Shown one piece after another: positions 17,174-25,068 of a stretch of 40,000 nucleotides of DNA. The notes below the pieces were generated by a model. The model saw nothing but the letters and a program-made list of their open reading frames with translations. It was not told the DNA's origin and made no database searches. The stretch's first letter is position 1. Every line of letters begins with the position of its first letter. The position numbers and the translations under genes were made by a program. Origin of the DNA: an uncultured Alphaproteobacteria bacterium (GTDB lineage Bacteria; Pseudomonadota; Alphaproteobacteria; Rhodospirillales; Rhodospirillaceae); NCBI GenBank assembly GCA_900079695.1, contig LT599022.1, positions 3,959,501-3,999,500 of the forward strand. The letters run 5' to 3'.

Positions 17174-18097
17174 ATGGCCCGCCCCGCCTTCCGCGTCGGC
17201 ACCGTCGGCGATACCGATCTCCGGCTTCTGCGGGTGTTCCGCACCGTCGTCGAACGCGGCGGCTTCGCTCAGGCGGAGGCCGAGCTCAACGTCACCCGGT
17301 CGGCGATCTCGCTCTCCATCGCCGATCTCGAAAAGCGATTGGGGCTGCGGCTGTGCCGCCGCGGCCGCGCCGGGTTCGCGCTCACCGACGAGGGCCGCCG
17401 GGTGTACGACGCGCTGGTGCGGCTGCTCACCGGCGTCGAGACCTTCCGCGCCGAGGTCCACGCGATCCACGCGCGGCTTTCGGGCGAACTCGCGATCGGC
17501 TTGATCGACAACCTCGTGACGATGCCGCGGATGCGCGTCACCAACGCGCTCACCGCGCTCAAGCGCCGTGGCCCCGGCGTCGCCATCCGCATCCGCATGG
17601 CGCCGCCGTCGGACGTCGAGCGAGGGGTGCTCGACGGCCGCCTGCACGTCGGCGTGATCCCCGAGCTGCGGCGGCTCCAGGGTCTCGACTACCAAGCCCT
17701 CTATCAGGAGGAAGCCCATCTCTATTGCGCCGCCGCGCATCCGCTGTTCGCCCGTGCGGACGCGGAGATCTCCATCGACGACATCGCCGCTGCCGACGCG
17801 GTGATGCCCGCCCATGCTCCGGCCGAGGAGATCGGGCCGTTGCTGCATCGCCTGACCTCCACCGCCACCGCCACCGACCGCGAGGGCGTGGCGTTTCTGA
17901 TCCTGACCGGGCTCTACGTCGGCTTTCTGCCCGACCACGTGGCGGCGCAGTGGGTGGGGCAGGGGCGGATGCGTCCGATTCGTCCGGACCTCACCGGCTA
18001 TCGCACTCGTTATGCGGTCATCACCCGGAAGGGTGGTCGCCCCAACATGGTATTGGAGACGTTTATGGAAGAGGTCGCCCGCTCGCCGGAAACCTAG
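17174..18097 (+). CDS. LysR-family regulator, BauR-like, divergent from the beta-alanine genes
   Basis: The 307-residue protein has a LysR winged helix (DLRLLRVFRTVVERGGFAQAEAELNVTRSAISLSIADLEKR split around residues 14-55) and a full effector domain with RYAVITRKGGRPN near the end. It is divergent from the omega-transaminase/mmsA pair across 122 bp. The Pseudomonas bau locus has the same order, where BauR activates beta-alanine use. The inducer is therefore probably beta-alanine, by analogy only. Confidence 0.88.
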   Translation: MARPAFRVGTVGDTDLRLLRVFRTVVERGGFAQAEAELNVTRSAISLSIADLEKRLGLRLCRRGRAGFALTDEGRRVYDALVRLLTGVETFRAEVHAIHARLSGELAIGLIDNLVTMPRMRVTNALTALKRRGPGVAIRIRMAPPSDVERGVLDGRLHVGVIPELRRLQGLDYQALYQEEAHLYCAAAHPLFARADAEISIDDIAAADAVMPAHAPAEEIGPLLHRLTSTATATDREGVAFLILTGLYVGFLPDHVAAQWVGQGRMRPIRPDLTGYRTRYAVITRKGGRPNMVLETFMEEVARSPET

Positions 18098-18140
18098 GGC
18101 GAAAAAATCGCCGGGAATCAGGGCGGTGTTCTCGGAAGAA

Positions 18141-18170
18141 TTGCGCCTCGACGCCGCCGGGGGCTATAAA
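18141..18170 (+). promoter_or_regulatory. Sigma-70-like promoter of the diguanylate cyclase gene
   Basis: TTGCGC (18141-18146) and TATAAA (18165-18170) are separated by 18 bases. The implied transcription start is near 18177, which argues against the TTG at 18176 as translation start. Confidence 0.5.
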
Positions 18171-18256
18171 TTCGCTTGATCTTATGGGAACGCGGCCGAA
18201 CCTTCCGCGAAGAGAGGGTCGGACGTGGGCGGCGGCCCGGCGCGGGCGACGCCGAA

Positions 18257-19921
18257 GTGGATGCGGACGCGATTTTGATCAAGGATCTGGAGACGCCCGG
18301 CGGCGACGCGACGGCCAGCGGCGCGCACGGCGCTCCGCACCTCGGCGCGGCGCGGCTTCTGACCTGGCGCGTGGCGGTCGGATCGGCGGCGCTGATCTCG
18401 CTGTCGGCGGTGGCGCTGGCGTCCGTGCTGCTGGCGGCGGACGAGGCTCCGCTCGCGTTCCTCGCGCGCTTCGACGAGGCGACCCTGCGCCACGCCGGTC
18501 TCGCGGCGATCGCCGCGCTCGCCCTGCTGCCGCTCGCGTTCCTCGCGGCGGTGTGGCTGGTGGCGCTGCGCGAGCGGCGTCAGGCCGAGGCGCTGGCGTT
18601 GCTGCGCGACAACCGCGAGGCGCTCCGCCTGTCGCGCGATCAGATGCGCCGGGTGTTCGCCTCGCTGCCGGTGGCCTACGTGCTCGCCCACAAGGACGGC
18701 ACGCTGGTGCGCGCCAATCCGCAGGCGGTGGCGCTGTTCGGCCTGCAGGGCCGCGATCTTTCCGAGGTCAACGTCTTCGACTTCACCGAGGACGAGGATT
18801 TCTCCGAAGAGTTGCGCGGCTATCTCGCCGACGCCGGGCGCATCGAGAACTTCGAAATCACGATGAGGCGCCCCGACGGCAAGACCTTCTGGGTGCTGTA
18901 TTCGGCGGCGCAGGTGGAGATGGACGGCGAAACCCTGCTGTTCGCTGCGTTCTCCGACATCACCGAGCGCAAGCGCGTCGAGCAGGCACTGCAGAAGAAC
19001 GAAACCGCGCTGCGCGCCATCATCGACGCCTCGCCGATCCCGGCGGTGCTCTCCAATCAGGCGAGCGGCGCGCTGGTCTACGTCAATCAGGCGGCGGCGA
19101 AGTTCTTCGGTCGCGGCGCGCCCGAGCTGATCGGCCGCTCCGCCGCGAATCTTTGGGAATCCGCGGAGCAGTACGGCGGACTGCTGACCGAACTCGGGAT
19201 CCGCGGCCACATCGAGGATCGCGAGGCGCGGATGATCCGCGCCGACGGCCGCCCGTGCTGGGTGCAGACCTCGACGACGGTGCTACGCCTCCAGGACGAT
19301 ACCCTGATCTACGCCGCGTTCACCGACATCACCGAGCGGAAGCGCAAGGAGAGCGAGCTGCACCGCCTCGCCACCACCGATCCGCTGACCGGGGCGCTCA
19401 ACCGCCGCGCCTTCACCGAGCGCGCCGTCACCGAGGGCGAGCGGGCGCGCCGCGGCGCCTACCCGGTGTCCCTGGTGATCTGCGACCTCGATCACTTCAA
19501 GGCGATCAACGACACCTACGGCCACGCGCGCGGCGACGTGGTGCTGAAGCGCTTCACTGCGGTGGTGCAGGAACTGATCCGTCCGTCCGACGCCCTCGGG
19601 CGGATCGGCGGCGAGGAGTTCGCGGTGCTGCTGCCGGGCTCCGACGCCGACGCCGCGGCGCGCGTCGCCGAGCGGGTGCGTGCGCGCTTCTCCGCCGAGC
19701 CGATCGCGGGGGGCGACCCGCTCGTCGCGACCGCAAGCTTCGGCGTCGCCGGATGGCGGCCGCCCTTCAATCTCGACGCGGCGCTTCAGGCCGCCGACGC
19801 GGCGCTCTATGCCGCCAAGGCGGCGGGCCGCGACTGCGTCCGCGTCGCCGGGGCGGAGACGGCTAAAATCGTGCCGATAGCGTCAGCGTCGCGAAACGGT
19901 CGGGGCCGGTCTGGTCCATGA
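18257..19921 (+). CDS. Membrane diguanylate cyclase with two PAS domains
   Basis: From the GTG at 18257 (554 residues) the protein has two membrane helices (about 37-60 and 80-104), two PAS domains each ending in DITERKR (about 128-243 and 251-363) and a C-terminal GGDEF domain. The active-site loop is GGEEF (451-455), so it should make c-di-GMP. An intact inhibitory I-site, RPSD (442-445), sits exactly five residues before it, so product feedback is expected. The frame opens at TTG 18176, but a promoter lies on that codon, hence the later start; neither has a strong ribosome site. The last 59 bases overlap the convergent LpxR-like gene. Confidence 0.88.
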   Translation: MDADAILIKDLETPGGDATASGAHGAPHLGAARLLTWRVAVGSAALISLSAVALASVLLAADEAPLAFLARFDEATLRHAGLAAIAALALLPLAFLAAVWLVALRERRQAEALALLRDNREALRLSRDQMRRVFASLPVAYVLAHKDGTLVRANPQAVALFGLQGRDLSEVNVFDFTEDEDFSEELRGYLADAGRIENFEITMRRPDGKTFWVLYSAAQVEMDGETLLFAAFSDITERKRVEQALQKNETALRAIIDASPIPAVLSNQASGALVYVNQAAAKFFGRGAPELIGRSAANLWESAEQYGGLLTELGIRGHIEDREARMIRADGRPCWVQTSTTVLRLQDDTLIYAAFTDITERKRKESELHRLATTDPLTGALNRRAFTERAVTEGERARRGAYPVSLVICDLDHFKAINDTYGHARGDVVLKRFTAVVQELIRPSDALGRIGGEEFAVLLPGSDADAAARVAERVRARFSAEPIAGGDPLVATASFGVAGWRPPFNLDAALQAADAALYAAKAAGRDCVRVAGAETAKIVPIASASRNGRGRSGP

Positions 19922-20873
19922 ATTCCTTGGATCGGATGTTCTGCGCGAACTCGATCTTCACCCCCGAGACCAGCATCGCGACGCCGAAGCGCAGGTCGCC
20001 CACCAGCCAGCGGCGGTCGACGCTGTGGCTGTCGGCGAAGGTGTTGCCGTCGAGGAAGATGTTGTGCGCCACCACCCGGCCGTCGGCCCCGGCGAACGCG
20101 TACCATGCGAAGTCGATGCCCGGGTTGGCGATCGTCGCCGGGGAATAGAACGGCGGGTTGCGCGCCGGTCCGTAGTCCACTCCCAGCCCCTGGCCGAAGC
20201 GCACCAGCGCGCCGCCGCCGCCGTGCACGGTGACGTTGCCGACGCTGGCGTCGAGCGCGGGCAGGACGTCCGCCTCGTAGTCGCCGAGCGCGAGCGGCGC
20301 GGAGCGCCAGGTGCGGGACATGATCAGCGACGCGGTCGGCTCGTTCTTGAGCTGGTTGTCCCACCCTCGGGCGTGCTCGAACCCGGCGAGGGTGTGGTAG
20401 CCGTTCTGCACCTGCTCGCCGAAGGCCTGGGGGCCGACGAGGCCGAGGTCCAGCTCCACGGTGGTGAGGGCGCTGAAGTCGCGTCCGGGCGCCAGCGGCG
20501 TCTCGTCGGAGAGCGACGCGCCGACGTAGAGCCAGCCCGCGTAGGGGCGGTCGCGGGGCTCGAGGGCGGCGCTGCGGGTGTGCTTGGCGGTGTAGATGTT
20601 CTGACCGAGGGCGAAGCCGAGGCGTGCGCCCGCGAGGGTGCCGAACGGGAAGAGGGTATCGAGCGCCTCGCGCACCGCCTCGGGCCCGGCGGTGGCGTCG
20701 TCGCCCACCCATTCGATGCGCGTGCCGTGGGTGTAGTGGCCGTCGGAATTGTTGAGGACGTCGTTCTCGAAACGCAGAGAGTAGGTTCCGTCGGCGTGGG
20801 CGGCGGTGGAGAGCAGGAACGCACCGAGCGATGCGGCGGCGCGGAACGTACGGGAAAGCGTCATGTCGGGCAT
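19863..20873 (-). CDS. LpxR-like outer-membrane lipid A 3'-O-deacylase (DUF2219)
   Basis: Numbered from the ATG at 20873 (336 residues), a signal peptide ends at AAHA near residue 27. The mature protein begins SLRFENDVLNNSDGHYTHG, matching LpxR, where the Asn-Asp pair helps bind calcium and substrate. GYHTLAGFEHARGW followed by NQLKNEP carries the conserved His and GW..QL.NEP patterns. The C-terminus ends in LTLSARF, an outer-membrane barrel ending in Phe. LpxR removes the 3' acyloxyacyl chain of lipid A. The frame extends upstream to 20984, but that part lacks a signal peptide. It follows the Anbu gene by 85 bases on the same strand. Confidence 0.85.
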   Translation of the reverse strand: MPDMTLSRTFRAAASLGAFLLSTAAHADGTYSLRFENDVLNNSDGHYTHGTRIEWVGDDATAGPEAVREALDTLFPFGTLAGARLGFALGQNIYTAKHTRSAALEPRDRPYAGWLYVGASLSDETPLAPGRDFSALTTVELDLGLVGPQAFGEQVQNGYHTLAGFEHARGWDNQLKNEPTASLIMSRTWRSAPLALGDYEADVLPALDASVGNVTVHGGGGALVRFGQGLGVDYGPARNPPFYSPATIANPGIDFAWYAFAGADGRVVAHNIFLDGNTFADSHSVDRRWLVGDLRFGVAMLVSGVKIEFAQNIRSKEFMDQTGPDRFATLTLSARF

Positions 20874-20958
20874 CCGGAAGCGGTGAATTCCCCCGCGCTG
20901 AGGATGGGAGGGAACGGGAGGAATTTCAACCGGCTGGAATGACGGAATGGCGGTCCGT

Positions 20959-21759
20959 TCAGGTCTCCGCGTCGCGGCGGGCATCGGCCGCCGCGCGGGC
21001 GGCGGCGGCCTGGGCGTGTTCGAGGGCGTCCGACCAGTCGGGATTCGGCAGGGTCAGGAACAGGGTGCGCAGACCGTTGCCCCACACCCGGCCGAGGCGC
21101 TCGAAATAGGCGTCGCCGGGGGCGAACGAGCGCCGCATCGACACCGTGCAGGCGTCGGCGAGGCAGATCGTCAGGTCGAACGGCGGGCCGACCGAGAGGT
21201 TGGCGCGGATCGTCGAATCGAACGACACCAGGCCGCATTTGGCGGCGTCGAGCAGCGGCATTTCCGGCCGTAGCACCCGTTCGAGGATCGGCTTGCCGTA
21301 TTTGGTTTCGCCGATCTGGAAGTACGGCGTCTCGCGCGAGGCCTCGATGAAGTTGCCGGCGCTGTAGACGTGGAACAGCCGCGCCGGTTCGCCGCGGATT
21401 TGCCCGCCGAGGATGAACGACGCGGCGAACTCGACGCCCTGCGCCGCCAGCGCCTCGCCGTCCTGGTCGCGCACCTCGCGCAGCACCGCGCCCACCACCC
21501 GCGCGACTTCGAACATGCTGGCCGCGGCGTAGAGGCTGCGGCCGGTGTCGGTCTCGCCGAGGCGCTCGGAGAGAAGGGTGACGACCGCCTGGGTGATCGC
21601 GAGGTTGCCCGCCGAGAGCAGCACCACCACGCGATCCTCGGCGGCGTCGAAGACGAAGGTCTTGCGGAACGTGGAGACGCTGTCGACGCCCGCGTTGGTG
21701 CGGGAATCGGAGATGAAGATCAGCCCCTCGTCGAGGCGCATGCCGAGGCAATAACTCAT
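20959..21759 (-). CDS. Anbu, proteasome-like bacterial peptidase
   Basis: The 266-residue protein is the Anbu (ancestral beta subunit) type of Ntn-hydrolase: MSYCLGMRLDEGLIFISDSR, then FRKTFVFDAAEDRVVVLLSAGNLA and IGETKYGKPIL. After Met removal the N-terminal residue would be Ser, not the Thr usual for proteasome-like peptidases; Ser can also act as nucleophile. Anbu assembles into open helical rings and its natural substrate is unknown. It is the fourth gene of the ATP-grasp/alpha-E/transglutaminase/Anbu operon and starts 13 bases after the transglutaminase stop. The C-terminal ~20 residues are Ala-rich. Confidence 0.9.
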   Translation of the reverse strand: MSYCLGMRLDEGLIFISDSRTNAGVDSVSTFRKTFVFDAAEDRVVVLLSAGNLAITQAVVTLLSERLGETDTGRSLYAAASMFEVARVVGAVLREVRDQDGEALAAQGVEFAASFILGGQIRGEPARLFHVYSAGNFIEASRETPYFQIGETKYGKPILERVLRPEMPLLDAAKCGLVSFDSTIRANLSVGPPFDLTICLADACTVSMRRSFAPGDAYFERLGRVWGNGLRTLFLTLPNPDWSDALEHAQAAAARAAADARRDAET

Positions 21760-21772
21760 GAAGACGCTCCGC

Positions 21773-22570
21773 TCACTGCACCTGGCGCACCTGCACGGCG
21801 ACGGAGATCTCCTCGCCGCCGCCGCCGGTGCGCACGCCGATCACCGGCGCGACCGCCGCGTAGTCGGGCCCGACCGCGAGGCGGACGTAGGCGTCGGTGG
21901 CCGACTGCCGGTTGGCGACGTCGAAGCTCACCCAGCCCAGGTCGGCGACGAACGCCTCGGCCCAGGCGTGGGTGGCGACGTCGCCCTGGCCCGCCGCCAG
22001 ATAGCCCGAAACGTAGCGGCACGGCAAGCCGACGACGCGGCAGGCGGCGATGAAGATGTGGGTATGGTCCTGGCAGACGCCGCGCCCGTTGGCGAACGCC
22101 GCCGCCGCCGGGGTGGCGGCGTCGGTGAACCCGGCCTCGAAGGCGATCGCGTCGGCCTGCGCCGCCATCATCGTGTGCAGGGTCGCGATGTCGCCTTGGC
22201 GCGGGCGCATTTCGGCGAACGGCTTCGCGAACCCGGCGATCGCCTCGGAGACGCGGGTGAGCGCGGTGGGGCGGAGGAACATGTCCGGCGGCAGGCCGTC
22301 GTCGAGCGGCAGAACCCCGGCGGTGTCGCGGGTGGAGACGATGCCCGCGACGCGGATCGCGATGGCGTCGTGAACGTCGCTCTCGGTGGCGACGTGGACG
22401 AGGTTGCCGTAGCCGTCGGTCCACGGGCGGATGCGCTCGGGGCCGCCGATCGTCCAGCTTTCCACCCGCTGGCAGCGGTCGGCGCGCGGGGTGAGGCGCA
22501 GGTACTGCACACTGCGCCGCGCCGGGTGGGCGAGGGTGTAGCGGGTCTCGTGGGTGATCTCCAGCCGCAT
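21773..22570 (-). CDS. Transglutaminase-like cysteine protein of the Anbu operon
   Basis: The 265-residue protein has an N-terminal beta domain (MRLEITHETRYTLAHPARRS to about residue 85) and a transglutaminase-like core. The catalytic triad is visible as Cys166 in GRGVCQDHTHIF, His201 in ATHAWAEAF and Asp217 in WVSFDVAN. Such proteins are cysteine proteases or amide-transfer enzymes. The start lies one base after the alpha-E stop, so translation is coupled. In this conserved operon it is expected to act on the peptide-like product of the ATP-grasp enzyme; this is inference from Aravind-group genome analyses, not experiment. Confidence 0.92.
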   Translation of the reverse strand: MRLEITHETRYTLAHPARRSVQYLRLTPRADRCQRVESWTIGGPERIRPWTDGYGNLVHVATESDVHDAIAIRVAGIVSTRDTAGVLPLDDGLPPDMFLRPTALTRVSEAIAGFAKPFAEMRPRQGDIATLHTMMAAQADAIAFEAGFTDAATPAAAAFANGRGVCQDHTHIFIAACRVVGLPCRYVSGYLAAGQGDVATHAWAEAFVADLGWVSFDVANRQSATDAYVRLAVGPDYAAVAPVIGVRTGGGGEEISVAVQVRQVQ

Positions 22571-22571
22571 G

Positions 22572-23513
22572 TCACTGCACCATCATGAAGTCGCGCTGAA
22601 TCTGGGCGGAGATGTCGTCCAGCTCCTTCGAGAAATCGAGAAGGAAAGCGCGCAGGCCGACGCGCCGGACGTGGCCGATCTGCACGGTTTGCAGGCGGTA
22701 TTGCAACTCGTGCGCGGCCTTGAGCGAGTCCGCGGTGGGGTTGAGGGCGCGCAGCGAGGCGACGATCTCGTCGATCGCGCCGCGCAGGCTGCGCGGCACC
22801 GTGCCGTGGAGGATCAGGAGTTCGGCGACGCGCGCGAACTCGACGTTGCTGGAATAGGTCTCGCGGTAGGCGCGGTAGGAGCCGAGCGCCTTCAGGAGCG
22901 CGGTCGCCTCGTAGTATTCGCGCACCTTCGCCGCCGGGTCGTCGCCGGCGGCGGCGCGGTCGGGCTGCGAGGCGAGGAAGCGGGCGGTGTGGTCGCCGCG
23001 TTCGAGATAGAGGCCGAGGTTGGCGAACAGCAGGCCCTCGTCGCGCCGCATCGAGCCGAACAGCGCGCCGCGGAAGACGAAGCAGCGCTCGGTCAGCCAG
23101 TCGAGGCGGTCGTCGAGGCTGTCCTGCGCGAGCGCTGCGTAGTGCAGGTCCTTGATCGCCAGCCAGGTGGTGTTGATGCTCTCCCAGACCTCGTTGGTGA
23201 GGAGGTGGCGGGTGGCGCGCGCGCTTTCCCGCGCCCGGTCGAGCACCGACTTGACGCTCGCCGGGTTGTCGCGGTCCAGCAGCATGTAGGCGATCAGCCG
23301 TCCGGGCGAGAGCTGCTCGTAGCGCGCCAGGAAGTCGTCCATCCGCCCGGTGAGCAGCAGCGGCCGCGCCCATGCGGAGGCGTCGTCGCCGCCGTCGGCG
23401 GACTGGATCAGCAGCGCGGTGAGCGCGGTGGCGCGCAGCAGCCGCACGGTGTTCTCGACGCGCTCGACGTAGCGCGCCATCCAGAAGATGTTGTCAGCGG
23501 CGCGCCCGAGCAT
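22572..23513 (-). CDS. Alpha-E domain protein of the Anbu operon
   Basis: The 313-residue, mostly alpha-helical protein begins MLGRAADNIFWMARYVERVE, the hallmark start of alpha-E proteins, and is rich in Arg, Glu and Leu throughout (ARESARATRHLLTNEVWESI, CFVFRGALFGSMRRDEG). The biochemical role is unknown; it is nearly always encoded beside circularly permuted ATP-grasp enzymes and may form part of the ligase complex. Its first 20 bases overlap the 3' end of the ATP-grasp gene. Confidence 0.92.
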   Translation of the reverse strand: MLGRAADNIFWMARYVERVENTVRLLRATALTALLIQSADGGDDASAWARPLLLTGRMDDFLARYEQLSPGRLIAYMLLDRDNPASVKSVLDRARESARATRHLLTNEVWESINTTWLAIKDLHYAALAQDSLDDRLDWLTERCFVFRGALFGSMRRDEGLLFANLGLYLERGDHTARFLASQPDRAAAGDDPAAKVREYYEATALLKALGSYRAYRETYSSNVEFARVAELLILHGTVPRSLRGAIDEIVASLRALNPTADSLKAAHELQYRLQTVQIGHVRRVGLRAFLLDFSKELDDISAQIQRDFMMVQ

Positions 23514-24933
23514 GCGGCGTCTCCAATACCCAGGTGTCCTTGGTTCCCCCGCCCTGCGAGGAGTTGACCACCAGCGAGCCCTTGCGCATCGCCACGCGGG
23601 TGAGGCCGCCCGGCACCACCCGCGTGGTCTTGCCCGAGAGCACGAACGGCCGCAGGTCGACGTGGCGCGGCGCGATCCCCTGGTCGACGAAGGTCGGGCA
23701 GGTGGAGAGCGCGAGCGTCGGCTGGGCGATGAAGCCGTCCGGTTGGGCGAGGATCTTGGCGCGGAACGCCGCGATCTCCTCCCGGGTCGCGGCGGGGCCG
23801 ACGAGCATGCCGTAGCCGCCCGAGCCGTGCACCTCCTTGACCACCAGTTCCGGCAGATGGTCGAGGGCGTAGGCGAGGTCGTCGGGTTTCCTCAGGGTGT
23901 AGGTCGGCACGTTGTTGAGGATCGGCGCCTTGCCGAGATAGAAGCGGATGATCTCCGGCATGTAGGCGTAGATCGCCTTGTCGTCGGCGATGCCGGAGCC
24001 GACCGCGTTGCACACCGTCACCCGGCCGAGGCGGTAGGCCGCCATCAGGCCCGGCACGCCGAGCGCGGAATCCCGACGGAACGCGAGGGGGTCGAGGAAA
24101 TCGTCGTCGACGCGGCGGTAGATCACGTGGACGCGTTTCGGCCCGCGGGTGGTGCGCATGAACACGTCGCCGTCGTCGACGAACAGGTCCTGCCCCTCGA
24201 CCAGTTCGATGCCCATCTCCTGCGCCAGGAAGGCGTGCTCGAAATAGGCGCTGTTGTATTGCCCGGGGGTGAGCAGCACCACCGTCGGGTCGTCGACGCC
24301 GCGCGGCGCCACCGCGCGCAGAGTGTCCTGCAGCAGTTCGGGGTAATGGCTCACCGGCGCCACCGCGTGGGTTCCGAACAGGTCGGGGAACAGCCGCATC
24401 ATCGCTTGGCGGTTTTCCAGCATGTAGGAGACGCCGGACGGGGTGCGGGCGTTGTCTTCCAGCACGTAGAAGGTCTCGGCGTCGACGCGGACGATGTCGA
24501 CCCCGGAGACGTGGGCGTAGATCGCGCGCGGCACCGCGAGGCCGAGCATCTCGGGACGGAAGGCGTCGTTGCACAGCACCAGTTCCGCCGGAACGACGCC
24601 GGAGCGGAGGATCTCCTGGTCGTTGTAGACGTCGGCGACGAAGGCGTTGAGCGCCTCGACGCGCTGGATCACGCCGCTCTCGACGATCGCCCATTCCTCC
24701 GGCGACAGGATCCGCGGCACGATGTCGAACGGGATCAGGCGCTCCACGCCGCCGTCCTCGCCGTAGACGTTGAAGGTGATGCCGACGGTGCGGAACAGCG
24801 AGTTGGCCTGGTCGTGGCGCTGCTGGAGGATCTCCTGCGGCACCGAGTGCAGCCAGTCGGCATAGCGCGCGTAGGCCGGGCGTACGCCGCCGCCGCCGCT
24901 GTGCATCTCGTCGAAGAAAACCGGCGGCTTCAA
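23494..24933 (-). CDS. Circularly permuted ATP-grasp ligase of the Anbu operon (DUF404/DUF407)
   Basis: The 479-residue protein matches circularly permuted type 2 ATP-grasp ligases: RYADWLHSVPQEILQQRHDQ near the start, FDIVPRILSPEEWAIVESG, VDIVRVDAETFYVLEDNART, TPGQYNSAYFEHAFLAQEMG, LVKEVHGSGGYGMLV-like ATP-binding loop (VVKEVHGSGGYGMLVG) and a late NSSQGGGTKDTWVL. Such enzymes are predicted to form peptide or amide bonds. Translation appears to begin at TTG, supported by GGAGG six bases upstream; the first ATG (24906) lacks a ribosome site. It is the first gene of the operon and diverges from cowN behind a sigma-54-like promoter. Confidence 0.9.
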   Translation of the reverse strand: MKPPVFFDEMHSGGGGVRPAYARYADWLHSVPQEILQQRHDQANSLFRTVGITFNVYGEDGGVERLIPFDIVPRILSPEEWAIVESGVIQRVEALNAFVADVYNDQEILRSGVVPAELVLCNDAFRPEMLGLAVPRAIYAHVSGVDIVRVDAETFYVLEDNARTPSGVSYMLENRQAMMRLFPDLFGTHAVAPVSHYPELLQDTLRAVAPRGVDDPTVVLLTPGQYNSAYFEHAFLAQEMGIELVEGQDLFVDDGDVFMRTTRGPKRVHVIYRRVDDDFLDPLAFRRDSALGVPGLMAAYRLGRVTVCNAVGSGIADDKAIYAYMPEIIRFYLGKAPILNNVPTYTLRKPDDLAYALDHLPELVVKEVHGSGGYGMLVGPAATREEIAAFRAKILAQPDGFIAQPTLALSTCPTFVDQGIAPRHVDLRPFVLSGKTTRVVPGGLTRVAMRKGSLVVNSSQGGGTKDTWVLETPHARARR

Positions 24934-24966
24934 GGGGATCCTCCGCGCTGTGGTCGGCTTTCGCTT

Positions 24967-24982
24967 TGCAAGTTCAGGGCCA
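24967..24982 (-). promoter_or_regulatory. Candidate sigma-54 promoter of the ATP-grasp/Anbu operon
   Basis: Read on the minus strand from 24982, TGGCCCTGAACTTGCA matches TGGCACG-N4-TTGCW at 10 of 12 fixed positions, with GG and GC in the obligatory spacing. The predicted transcript would begin near 24956, 23 bases before the TTG start. I derived the match by eye. Confidence 0.6.
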
Positions 24983-25032
24983 CTCCGGAGGCGGCGGCGG
25001 CTCTGGGGCGGGGCGGAAGGAGGTGCGTCGGA

Positions 25033-25053
25033 ACTGCCGCGAAATTCGGCAGT
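25033..25053. promoter_or_regulatory. Palindrome between the divergent sigma-54 promoters
   Basis: ACTGCCG-N7-CGGCAGT has perfect 7 bp arms. It touches the cowN -24 element, where a bound protein would block sigma-54, and lies about 87 bases upstream of the predicted Anbu-operon start, a normal enhancer-protein distance. It does not match the CooA, Fnr, NifA (TGT-N10-ACA) or Mo-box patterns I know. Confidence 0.5.
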
Positions 25054-25068
25054 GGTCCGGAATTTGCT
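25053..25068 (+). promoter_or_regulatory. Candidate sigma-54 promoter of cowN
   Basis: TGGTCCGGAATTTGCT matches TGGCACG-N4-TTGCW at 10 of 12 fixed positions with correct GG/GC spacing. Predicted start near 25079 gives a 28-base leader to the cowN ATG, with GGGAGG at 25097-25102. Confidence 0.65.

Noticed and set aside
25033-25053. The palindrome upstream of cowN as a CooA (CO sensor) site
   Set aside because: CooA sites resemble TGTCR-N6-YGACA; the arms here are ACTGCCG/CGGCAGT with a 7-base spacer.
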